Shown piece by piece: positions 36,431 to 64,000 of a stretch of 64,000 bases of DNA. Within the stretch, counting starts at the first letter, position 1. Every line of letters starts with the position of its first letter. The position numbers and the translations under genes were made by a program. The DNA comes from Apostichopus japonicus (Eukaryota; Echinodermata; Holothuroidea; Aspidochirotida; Stichopodidae): contig NC_092576.1 of the NCBI RefSeq assembly GCF_037975245.1, positions 39,307,611 to 39,371,610 on the forward strand. Direction: 5' to 3'. The notes beneath the pieces were generated by a model. It made no database searches and had not been told where the DNA came from. It was given only the letters and a program-made list of their open reading frames with translations.

Positions 36431-37332
36431 ATGGTCAATTATAATGTAAGTACATGTATTCTCATTTAAATCGAAGACAAACTGAATAGTCCAATTTGTT
36501 AAGAGGTGTCACCACGTTAGCCTTTGGTTGGCAGTACTGTGTTATGTTATTGGTGAGCGTTCTTATAAATCATTATATTGTATACGCCAGTGTTGTAACC
36601 AGGCATATAGGTGCAGAAGTGAACCAAAGAGAATACGGGTACCTGATGCGTTCGACCTGGGAAAAAAGTTTTTATTTTCTTTAATGGTTTCATATATTTA
36701 TGTCTAGAGATGTGATTTAGTGGTTTTTCACGAAAATCTAACGTAATTCGTATGCTTTCCTTACCCCTTTTCCATCAATTTTCATTTCTCCATGACAGAA
36801 CAGTAAGTTAGCTCGAGGTATCCTTTGGTCCTTACATAACATGGCTCAGTTGATTAACATGACTCAGTCCTAAGATAGGAGCTTGGCCTTCTTAATAACC
36901 GATGAGGTTCCTGAGGTCCTTCGGTGGGGTCGTTGACATATTTTGTATAGACTACGTCGATGGGTTCATTTAGATTTTACCACAAGGCGGCTCGTTCTCG
37001 CCTATGTCTTAAGTCTTCTGATTAAGGAGTAGAATTATTGATGGTGCTTGTTTAGTCAGTATATATGTTTTTAAGTTTACAGTTTAAATTGGGATTACAC
37101 ATATTCTCGGTTCTTACTGTAAGGCTAATAGCACATGATACCGATATATCAGCACAATCCAATATTAACTGTGGTACAAATTGTTAAGATTAACAGCAGT
37201 TTCTGTAATCTCTGTGTGAATCGGCTGCCTACATAGATCTGTCGATGGTTCGCGGAAATAACTTTAATGTTGAAAGGAGCATTACATGTTTGTGTTATAT
37301 GGGAACATCACGCCATCGGTGCAATTGCTTAT

Positions 37333-37416
<84 letters not shown>

Positions 37417-40400
37417 GTGAGATTTTGTGGGGAAAGAGAGAAACTAGTCATGTTTCAAAATGTTTTTTGGTTCAGTTAATATATGGTAGAAATCAAGATA
37501 TGGCAGGCTTACCATTTTTTATATTCTTATATTTAAACTATTGGGTAGTCAATAAATAAGTTAATTCAAGTCTTTACACAACAGTGTCAATGCTAAGTCA
37601 GCGCTTATTTCAGAATGTTTTGTAATCGTTGCTGTAATGACAAGTTGATGTAATGACAGATACGATAGCTCTGCAGTCAAAAGTTTAAAACAGTTTCTTT
37701 ATATATGTTGATCTATCTTTATTATTATAATCTTATTTTACCTTAAGCGAGGAAGAAAGCATTTCATGAAAACAATAAATGTCTTCATAAATGTTAGATA
37801 TACCTATAAAGTTAAACCTTGAGCAGAATTATTGAAATCTCCAACGATGACGTGGAAAGGTTATTTATGATTCGGAACATCCAAATATACTAACTCTTGA
37901 AGCAGTTTGTTATGACGATATATTATTCATCATGATCATCAATAGCAACAGACTAGTCGGCCCTATGGTCGACTGAACTTAAAAGACAGACCCCATTCAA
38001 ACGAAAATATGAATATTGTAAAGAATGGACTCGATTTGGTATTGACTAAAATCAGTTCAACTGCATAGTGAATACTACTAGTTTGCCAGTGTTTTTCAGA
38101 GTCATGTCACAAGTGAATGAGCACCAATATAATACACGTCTGTTACGTTCTTGTAAATCAACGGGATGACCTCGTTGACGTGTGACGTGAGCGGTGACGT
38201 TAGCTAAATCGTTAGGGTTTTATTGGTAAACCAGACAATTAGGATCACTCACAAAGGCGTAAGACTGAAGCCACCATGAGTCATTTCCATTTGTTTATTG
38301 ACTTGACAGTTTTTATATATTTTTTTTCCGAAAGAGAGAATAACGGGAAGTATTGATAAGGTCATTCAAGTCATGCTAAAGGAATTCTAGCTCTAATGAT
38401 TATCTTTATTTTGTTGTCAGGTTTTGGGAATAACTTATGGATAACCTTTTGCTTCTCTTGTTTTGGAGGGGGGGGGGGGATTTGAGTCCTTATTGAAATA
38501 ATCTGGAGCTGAATATAGCGCAAAACCAAGTGCGGTTAATACACATTTTATTTTTACAGTTTAAAGATACTTTGTAATATAAACAATTTGTTCATATCAA
38601 TGTCTCCATTTTTGTATATTTTTCTTGCAGTTAAGCATCTTGGTCAGTCTCGCATTAGTACTTGGGCTTTTTCGATCCGGTAAGTATAGTTTCACATTTA
38701 CTAAGACGTAAATATAAACGGTAAGATATATGAGCGATAGCGATCAACAAGACTGGTTTAGACACTTAAAATCAAAAGGGAAATAGACACTACTGTATGG
38801 GCGCACTTTATGTCCAATCTCTGCTACGAGGAAAGTGCGAGTAGACTCAAAATTACAATTGCAGGGGCGGATTATAGGATTATTTTTTGTAAAAAGGGCA
38901 TGGTGGGCCAATGGGAGCGTTGACGCTGACGCCGATATAAGGGTCTGATGGCAACTTCTGTTCATCTAGAGAAAGTATATGGTTTTACACACATTAATTG
39001 GTAAAAACCAGTGGAGACCTGGAACCTCTAAAATAATTGATCCTAGATTGCACTGAAGCTAGATTGGGGCGGGGGCCAAACATTATTCGTATAATAAGAA
39101 CCACAAACTAAAGACCTTTGGCTTGAAAACGTGCATATGGAAAGTCACCCGATACTCATGGCTCGTACAGTAACTACTGTTTATATCCTGTAACACATGT
39201 TACAGTGTTACGGACACCTAGTTGTAAATTAACGATGCACGGTTGTCGGACATGGACAGCAGGTGCTGTGCCAACCATTTAGTGCGAGTTTATAAATACG
39301 CGATTCTAAAATGAAGTCGTATCTAGTCGTTTGATGCTATAAGTTGGCCTATGGATATTCCCGATCAAGGCCTTTCTTCGTTCTTGGCATGACGTACTGG
39401 CGTAATTTAAAGAAAGGTGTGATCTGGAACCAAGCTGTACCGTACCTCTTTTACTTCAAATACATAGCTTGTGCAGTAAATCCTGGTGCCACATGTAACA
39501 CATGTTACTATTGTTCGCACGATAAGAGGTGTTACTAGCTATTAGTATCCAAATATGACTACGGCGGTTGAAGTGTGTTACTGAAGTAATTGGTGTTTAC
39601 ATTTAAGGAACTCTCCATATTTCTCCTTTGTTTCCCGCCGTCTAGGGGTCGGACAAGGAACGTGTCTAAGATGCAAGAGTATCACATACCTCGACACTGA
39701 TTTCACTAATGTTGACCTGCTTGAAGATGATGATTGCATTCTCGGAAAAGTCAACTCGGATAACGTAATTGATTGCCCTCCTGGTAAAGAATGCACTACC
39801 TTCGATGGAACTGTCACGTGGTTTGTGAAAGGATGTACGTATGACTTGCTCCTCGTGTATGATTCTTGATGGAAATGATTTTGAAAGGAAACATATTAGT
39901 AATTTAAAGAATATGTGATCAACGTGCTCGTTGAAATGATTTTCCTTGGCTAATAAGCAGATTGTTTTTCTTAATAAAGAATTGGGCGAGAATCAAGCAT
40001 GACTGTATTTATAATTGGAACAAAAACTGCATTGTAACTTGGCTTTCACTTGACTATAGGCAATACTTTATAGTGTAGACTCACCAAGTTGTATTGAGTT
40101 ATCTGTAACATCAACCACCTTAGAACAGAAATCACTCAAAGCTGTCAACACCCGTTACTTGATCAAATAGCAGGCCCCAAAAATTCGATCAACACAGCAG
40201 CAACGACACAGCTAACAACGATGACGTAAAGGTAACGACAGTAATAAACAGGACGCAAGATCGACGTTGTTATTTTTTTTTATTTTTTATATTCACAGAT
40301 GGATTCTTGGACGCCCAAGTTACTCTACGTACATGTGTTGGTGGCGTTACTTTCGACGAGCAAGAGAACAGATGTTTTGATAGACATAGCAGTTATAATT

Positions 40401-42840
40401 TCATGTATCAACTCATCGGTAAGGACTTTCAAGACAGAGAGATGACTAATGCGGACGGCAATTTATGCGGATGTAACCATACTCAGAATTGTAACAGTCA
40501 AGAGGGCGCTATGATTGACATGAAAGGTGGCGGACATACTCCAAAACCTAATGGTAATTGCAATGTACCTTATTTATTTGCCTGCCACCGACTTTGTTCG
40601 ATAACATCATAAGCTGAAATGACACGTAATGTAAACAACCTCATATCACCTATAAACAATTTTGAAAACTGTTTTGATTTTGCAAACATATTCATCAATG
40701 TAGAACTGATATCTCTAAATCTCGTTTTTCTCATTTTAATATATAACGTTAATGCAATAATTGTCATGTCATCAATATGACGTTTGCATATCTGGTGCTT
40801 ATCAAACCAATGGTTTATGTATGGTTATATACTATAACATATCCTGTATTGCAGCTGATTCATATAATATGGAATATTTGTACCGCTTTCTTAATCTTAG
40901 ACAAATTGAAAATGATTTCAGACACTTCAAATATCTTTTCGCTATATAATTAACCATGATTGAGTATATCCAAGTTTTATAGTGAAAGGGGGAACATCCT
41001 GCCACCGGCACTTTGTCTTTTTACCTACTTTTAATTGCCTTAGTTCCCATATCAAAGAGTGAACCATTTCCTAATTTGCCTTCAACTATATATTTTGTTT
41101 TATTGTCATTAAAACTGTAAATGAACTCGGGTTCAATTAACAAGCATATTGAGTAAGTAAACACTTACCCAAAAAAAATTGAAAATAAGGGTCTTCGGAA
41201 ACATATCATACAGAATTAGAAACGTTAAGCGTTACCTGATTACAAAGTTTCTAACTTTTGACATTTGATTTCAGTACGAGGACTCCAGTGTTTATTTTGC
41301 TCCCATCAAGTGTTGCACAACCCTCAGTTCACACATTTGGATGAACCCAATCCATCCTGCTCTGAGGCTGAGATTCAAGATGGCGGAGTTTATTACCAAA
41401 CATGTGCAGCAGGCGCTGTGTGTGGCATCATTGACGGCAACGTTACATATGGTAAGAGGATGCAAAATTGTAGGAAAGCATTGGAAAATATATTGTACTA
41501 TAGCATCATATATATGGTATATAATATTATATATTATAGTATATAAAATATTAGATAAATATAATTTTTTTTAAATATAATATATCATACAATAAATATA
41601 ATATAATATATATTATATATTATATAATACGTGTCACTGTGGCGCATCGCGGTAGAAATGTAAATATATCTAATCACACTGAACAAGAACGTATCACTGA
41701 AAAGTGGTTACCAATGTTGCGTTTCGATCGATTTAAAATTCTTTTTTATAATAATGTTTAAAGTGTAGCAACATTTGTTTGTATCGCTAATGTTTGTTGT
41801 CATTCTCGAGAAGGGGCTCATTGGAGAGAACAGACTGATGATATGCACACGACTGATATTACTTACATTTGATTAATAGCAATTTTAGAGCAACATCGAA
41901 CAATTAAACTACAATGTTTGACTTTCCTGGTCCTTTACACTTTTACAGCACTAAAATAGGTAGTAACATGGATAGCATAACACTCTGTAAACATTTAAAA
42001 ACAACAGTTGTGGTACCCAACAAATTTGATTTAGATACCAGTAAATGATTCTCTGGACCCACTCAGGCTTGGATTTTGTTAAGTGCTGTTAAATCGTAGA
42101 TCCAATTGAAGAATTTATTTTTTATCAATATTGACGCCCATATAATAAAATGTCTCGCTATTGAGAACGTAGAAAAGGAAAGAACTCTAAGTAATGAATC
42201 AAAGAGTATAAGTTATTTCTGACCTTAATTTTTTCGCTGTCCGTGAGCTGAATTTTGTTGAGACTTTTGCCCTTGCGTTTATCGACCTATCTTCAATATT
42301 CCTCTTTCTTGCTTTTTGCTTACCATCTCTTTGTACTTTCTGTCATTTTTTCATTTCTTCTGGTATTGCGGTACGGAAGCATTGGACAGCTCCGGGTATT
42401 CGAGGAAATGTTTAGGATCAGAGATGAAAAACACATTTATAAAAATGAATAAATACTTGTCACCCCAATTAAGTAATAATGGACATGTGTCTCTTTTTCT
42501 TCCAGGTGATGTCACCGCCTCCTATTTCATAAGAGATTGTTTGTATGATATATCTGACTTGCCTGCCACAGAGGGGACTGACGGACTACTGTGTTTGAGT
42601 GGAGAAGATGCACAAATGGTAGCGATATCACATCTAGTTGCCGATCCCAACGGTGTTGTTCAGGTTACATATGACGGTGAAGTATGTTATTGTACCTCGG
42701 ATCTGTGTGAACTACCCAGAACGAATACCAAGAAAACCAACCTCGACAATGGATGCCATTTCAATACCATTAGTTTTGGAAGAGTAGTCGTTTGGCAACT
42801 CTTATTAAGTATTATAATAATGTATATGTACAAATTATGA
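36431..42840 (+). CDS. Secreted two-domain Ly6/uPAR-like (three-finger) protein, probably GPI-anchored
   Basis: Six coding exons: 36431-36445, 38631-38679, 39646-39834, 40299-40553, 41275-41451 and 42506-42840, with consensus splice sites and matching phases; 339 aa. Exons 1-2 give a signal peptide (MVNYN, then LSILVSLALVLGLFRS). Exons 3-4 encode domain 1, from GTCLRCKSITYLD to LCGCNHTQNCN. Exons 5-6 encode domain 2, from LQCLFCSHQ to VCYCTSDLCEL. Opening CxxC and closing CxCxxxxC(N) motifs are the marks of the Ly6/uPAR fold; each domain spreads over two exons. The C-terminus is hydrophobic after a small polar stretch (VVVWQLLLSIIIMYMYKL), as expected for a GPI signal. Ly6 proteins serve in adhesion, receptor modulation or immunity; the ligand here is unknown. 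The 15-nt first exon is the weakest call. An aataaa at 43226 could be the poly(A) signal. Confidence 0.82.
37337..37413. repeat. (TA)n microsatellite in Ly6-gene intron 1
   Basis: About 77 bp of pure TA between the proposed 15-nt first exon and exon 2. Confidence 0.95.
39110..39530 (+). repeat. Dispersed repeat in Ly6-gene intron, copy 1
   Basis: Shares CGATGCACGGT, GTGCCAACCATTTAGTGCGAG, ACTGGCGTAATTTAAAGAAA, AGGTGTGATCTGGAACCAAG and TAACACATGTTAC with 44055-44850. Covers most of the intron before the 39646 exon. Confidence 0.7.
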
Positions 42841-42936
42841 ACAGTGAAATATACCTACTATAGCTTAGCTGCATGTGGTTTGGAGGTCTGCTATATAGAC
42901 CCCGACTATAGTACGCAAACATTGAAATATTCTTGA

Positions 42937-43186
42937 GATTACGTAATCGACCTGCCTTGGTCATAAAAATGACCTCTCTTTACCAACTAGTCTGCAAAGG
43001 CCGCCACATATTTTTTTTCTTGTATGAGGGTCTTTGTGTGATTGCTGTATGATTAACTAAACGGTAGACATGAACATATTTCCACACAGTGTTTACACAG
43101 AGAGCGGAATAGTGTTAAGAAGCTATGCAGGCTAATTTTAAAGACCTGAGGTCGATTCACGACCGTAGCAGGTCGATTACGTAATC
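42937..43186. mobile_element. MITE, 250 bp, perfect 19-bp inverted ends
   Basis: GATTACGTAATCGACCTGC at 42937-42955 and its exact reverse complement at 43168-43186. The first 13 bases include their own palindrome GATTACGTAATC. It begins about 100 bp after the Ly6-like stop codon, so it may lie in that gene's 3' UTR. No coding. Confidence 0.8.
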
Positions 43187-44054
43187 ACAACACTTTTCTA
43201 GCTATACCGTTCTTTATCTGGAGCCAATAAAGCAGGTCTTTAAGGAATGGATTACACAGACAGATATGATTCAACGATGCGGACGGTACTGAAGTGTCGC
43301 CATATCTTCAACTTAACTCGTATTGTATAATTTTTTTTTTTTTTTTTTTTTTGTAAATATCCCTCTCTATTGATAAAATATACATAGTTGTGATTGGAAA
43401 CAAGTTACGAACGTGTTCTATTTACTGTTCTTGTATAACGTGCGGAATCTTGTACGATCTTTCCGGCGTTAAGCAAGCCTCAAATTTCTCAATTTTTACG
43501 TATCATTCAACTCTACTACAAAAGAAAAATAGGTACCGTTATATCGCGAAGCTAGAAGTGAGTAAACATTCCACGAACATTTTGTCACAAAATAATATCA
43601 AAACGCCCAAATGTTCGGACTAAAGCAGTTCGTCTAAGTTTTGTTACAGCATCATGTCTTTTCGCACAGTCACTGTTTCATGGAGTGGGTTACTGCCTAT
43701 AATTGATCACTATAGTGTAACAGTGAGCTATATTGTCTATAATGACATATTGCTAAGCTAATTTGAATTTATCCAGCGATTCTTCTGCAGTCAATAACTC
43801 CATGCTTGTGCAGATTTTATACCAAATAACCTTGCACGATTGTTCAAGTTTTACTCTTTAGAGAGCTCGGAAACGATAAAGCCCTAAGAAACTGACAATT
43901 GGAATAGCCCAGGGACAGCTCTCGGTTAAGTCCATCAATTCCTCATCAGACCGTGAATAGGATTAACACAGGGCAATATCCACTATCGGTAACAACACGT
44001 ATGCCCTGATCGACTAAAATTGACCCTTTAGAAGTTGACCTAATCTTAATTTAG

Positions 44055-44850
44055 TTTAACACACAAAGGAAGATACATGACATTAACACCCGATATTCAT
44101 AGCTCTTACAATAACTACTGTCGAAGGCGTAGGAGCCCAATTTGATTTGGGGGAGGTGGCTGTAACGACTTGCCCGAAAATATAACCAACATTCTTCGCG
44201 CGTTTAACATTTAATGTGCATATCATATAGGCATGCACCGGTTATTACATCGCATGCCAATTAAATACAATCGTTTGCCGTGTTATTACCCTTCCATATT
44301 GGTTATAAGTTTTCGGGAAGTCGTTACAATAATAACGATAATCATAATAATAACATAAGTTTAACTATTGAAAAACACATTGCAATTTATTTTTCTTTCA
44401 GTAGGTGCCAGAACAATTCACAGCATATTGTCCGAACTTTCACTAAAATATTTGGTTGGGCTGCAGCCCTCAGCTCCCCCCCCCCACCCGCTTCCTACCC
44501 CTATAACTACTTTTCATGTCTTGTAACATATGTTACGAAGACAAAGTAGTAATTACTGATGCACGGTACTGAAACAGAATTTGCTGTACCAACCATTGAT
44601 TGCGAGTTAATTAATATACGATTCTGTTATGGCACGAAAAATTGGCGTAATTTAAAAAGAGGTGTGAACTGGAATCAAAAGGTACCGTCCCTCCTTTACT
44701 TCATCTCGTAGGCCTTCTCATCTTTATAGAATCCTTGTCCAGTCCAGCAGTTCTTTGTCTTACATGGGTACAAATTAACAGCTTTGCAGTTGTTACAGTG
44801 CCACCTGTAACACATGTACCGTGTTAAAAACACAAAGGTTGTGGTACATG
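44055..44850 (+). repeat. Dispersed repeat, copy 2, downstream of the Ly6 gene
   Basis: Direct-orientation partner of 39110-39530 (TGGCGTAATTTAAAAAGAGG, GTGAACTGGAATCAAAAGGT, TAACATATGTTACGAAGAC). It contains two stretches with the CTGTAACACATGT wording. Confidence 0.65.
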
Positions 44851-45301
44851 AACAGCGGTTGCTGAACCAGCTCTGAGTATCAACTGGTCTTAAAAAGGTT
44901 GGGTATTCTTTATCGTATCAGAATCATTGCCTTTAAAGCCTTGTTGTAGAAGAGCTGTGGGAAAGTGATTTAAAAGGGAAATTGGTTTTGCTGTGTTAGA
45001 AAAAGTTTTGACGGCGGGGGAAAATGCTATTTGACCTAAATTTATTGAATTTATCTATTAGCCAGTATTTACATTTCAAACAGTATTCGATATTATAAAA
45101 GGAAAATAACAAAAATAAAATATATATACCAAAATTCAAAAAACCAAAACACAATAAAACTATTCAAACACATAACCCTTGAGTAAATAACAGGATATGT
45201 AATAAAGTATTTGCCTCATTTTAGCTGTTGGCTTATGTGTTCTTTCTCTGTAAGTGTGAAATAGTCTGCCACCAAAGAGTTCCTAAACATTATTTTTCCA
45301 G

Positions 45302-45449
45302 ATACATTTTGTCTGAATATGCAGATTTAAAACACAATAGTTATTCACCCAAATATGTTTGTGCGTCACCCAATGATGACAAATGTGTTAAGGGCAAAGA
45401 CTCATTATCCTGCCGTCGTTGTTTTTGTTCAAATGACACTGTAGTATAA
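45302..45449 (+). other. Possible cysteine-rich exon or relic, Ly6-like ending
   Basis: After a good acceptor (attttttccag) a frame of 49 codons reads YVCASPNDDKC and then CRRCFCSNDTVV before TAA. The CxxCxCSND ending resembles the last cysteines of a Ly6/uPAR domain, and it lies 2.5 kb after the Ly6 gene on the same strand. I found no partner exon with the opening cysteines, so it may be a paralog's remnant or a chance frame. Confidence 0.25.
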
Positions 45450-47315
45450 AACAAATGACTTGATAAATACGTTAGCGGAAAGTCTTTCAAACAGATGATC
45501 ATATATCAGACACCATGATACAATGGTAAATCCGCTTAAGTCGTTTAAATATATCCTTGCATAATTTAAAATTACTGTCAACTGGAATCCAGTGATTAAT
45601 ACTATTGGTGGTATGTTTCTTCACATCAAGGTTAAATAATGGTAGTCTCTCTTGTATGATTTTTTTCAATTCTTTGGATAGGATTTCTCTAAACTTAAAC
45701 CTTAGGTAACGAGGTCGTCTTCGCTAGTTCATTTTAGAGCAATTTTACTTTTAAGTAGAGTAACTTAGGGAAGTCAGGGCTAATCTTTGTCAAACTAGTG
45801 ACAGAAGTCTAATGACCTTCGCTAAAACAAATAATGATTACTAAGCTACACAATGGCTGATTATTAATATACCAAAAAGTAATCAATGTTTTAAACGCAA
45901 AATTCATTTGTTTCGCATACATGTAATTCCCTCAACGTATTCAGAGTCTTACAGGCGGCCTCACAGTAACACAATTGAATAAATAACTCAAACACCAATA
46001 TCTCTACGAAACTATCATACAATTATATCAGCAAACAAAATTAAATATAATGAATGGCAAAATAGCCACGAAAGAAATTCTGAAATAGCAGGCTGAGTTT
46101 ATAGTACATTGGTCTCGCTTGAAGGTGTCAAAGTATGTTTCTCTTGAAAATGAAACTGTTATTTACAAAAAAGTGCAACCATAAAATGTAACTGTTGATT
46201 TCATTGTGATAGTAATGATATCCACAAGTCGAAGACGTACAAACACAAACCAGTTGTGGCAAACAATGAGCAAAGGATCACTTCAACTATGGTCAACAAT
46301 GTTTCACAATAACTTGTAGCCCTCAGTCATCACTGAAAGTAACATGTATTAACCTTATTGGTCTTAACTTTGCCTGAATCACTATTTTTACGAACATTTT
46401 TACAATTTTCACAATGTTGCAAATAGTACCAACGCTACACTGCCACTTACTGTATAGTCTTTATACAACTTACCAACATACAACCTTGTTTTCACTTTTG
46501 ACACTCACACAGAGCACACAATGAAAGTATGAGTTTCTGCGTACATTAAGTACGTAAACATTTGTAATTACAAGACAAGAAAGTCGTAATTTCTTGTTCG
46601 CCGAGAAATAATACAATCAAACAAAATAGAGGTAACACAAACCGTCACGATATACTAATATTTCATTGATGGACCAACTGCATGTTATTTAATTGCTTCA
46701 AATAGTTTTTCCACGAACGTTTTGCACAACAATTGTAAATTGGAATTACAAAAGTTCCATAAATTTCGTGGTGCAGAAAGAAAATTAACTCTGAGAGACT
46801 CAGTTGGATTCATTGAGCTTTTTAATTTATTTAATATATAGATCTTTAGCTTTTGGGTTTAATTCATATATCGATCGAGTCTTTTGTATCTATCTCTATC
46901 ATAACAGCACTGAGTGCTTTTGAAATTTAGTGACATTTTAAACTTAAGCGTAGACGTGTTTCCCTATAAGGTATTTCCCTATACGATACTGGTCTGCTTT
47001 TCTAAAATATGCCTGCTCCTAAATTAAAGGTAACCCATTACTATGTACAACATATTGTGGTGCAAGAAATGTAAAAAATCCACATTATATTTTCCGGAAT
47101 ATCAATATTTTAAAATCGCGTCTCATACATAACAATTCATAAAGAGATAAATCCTCAGGTAATGAAAACACAATTCGAAACTTTGCCTTCATTTTCTATT
47201 TTTCTGTTAAAGAATAAAATCATAATTTCGTATAAGTTACAGTGAGAAGATGATTGGATTATAGTCAATAACCAGTGCAACACATTGAATTATTTTAATA
47301 TCTTTGTCTTTTGGG
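45450..47315. other. Between the Ly6-like and LRR genes; probably LRR-gene 3' UTR in part
   Basis: No coding seen. The part adjoining 47321 should be the 3' UTR of the minus-strand receptor gene; I could not fix the poly(A) site. Confidence 0.4.
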
Positions 47316-47320
47316 TGAAA

Positions 47321-63956
<16,636 letters not shown>

Positions 63957-64000
63957 CTGTTACACGGTAACGATAGAGTGTTTATGTTAGCATTAACTTC

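Overview
The window is AT-rich, intron-rich animal DNA. No bacterial operon logic, CRISPR array or viral genome is visible. Signs of a marine invertebrate deuterostome (an echinoderm such as a sea cucumber is my guess; this is inference) are tRNA-headed SINEs, one with an L2/V-SINE-type tail, Tx1-like L1 relics, a Harbinger transposon, many small inverted-repeat elements and long (TA)n tracts. Real genes had to be assembled from short exons with matching splice phases; most long open frames are repeat or chance frames.

Layout. (1) 1-10 kb, + strand: the last two coding exons of a BET1-type Golgi SNARE (4358-4414 and 8646-8801), surrounded by SINEs and MITE-like repeats. (2) 10.7-11.1 kb: a GC-rich minisatellite of about 22 bp per unit. 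(3) 11.8-26.2 kb, - strand: a two-coding-exon, type II membrane carbohydrate sulfotransferase (378 aa). Its 13 kb intron contains a whole 5.5 kb PIF/Harbinger transposon (13824-19369) with long terminal inverted repeats, a transposase gene (+) and a Myb/SANT-like partner gene (-). Each of the two genes is broken by one extra base in a homopolymer. The same intron holds a long hairpin, a Tc1-like MITE, a 1.5 kb terminal-repeat element with internal repeats, and a foldback element with (TA)n arms. (4) 26-36 kb: no recognised host gene; degenerate GATATC/GAATTC-type arrays and two decayed Tx1-like L1 reverse transcriptase copies. (5) 36.4-42.8 kb, + strand: a six-exon gene for a secreted, probably GPI-anchored protein with two Ly6/uPAR-like three-finger domains (339 aa). 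A possible relic exon of similar type lies at 45.3 kb. (6) 47.3-64 kb, - strand: the C-terminal 1,108 residues of a large receptor-like membrane protein. At least 14 consecutive 72-nt exons each encode one 24-residue leucine-rich repeat, all with phase-2 junctions. They are followed by a longer LRR exon, a 69-nt LRR exon, GCC2/GCC3 (ephrin-receptor-like) cysteine modules and a seven- or eight-span membrane domain. The 5' end lies beyond base 64000.

The most notable item is the LRR + GCC2/GCC3 + polytopic membrane receptor. Its membrane domain resembles a widespread family of no established function that I know mostly from protists and invertebrates. The genes do not form an obvious functional cluster: BET1 acts in ER-Golgi trafficking, the sulfotransferase in Golgi glycan sulfation, and the Ly6-like and LRR proteins at the cell surface.
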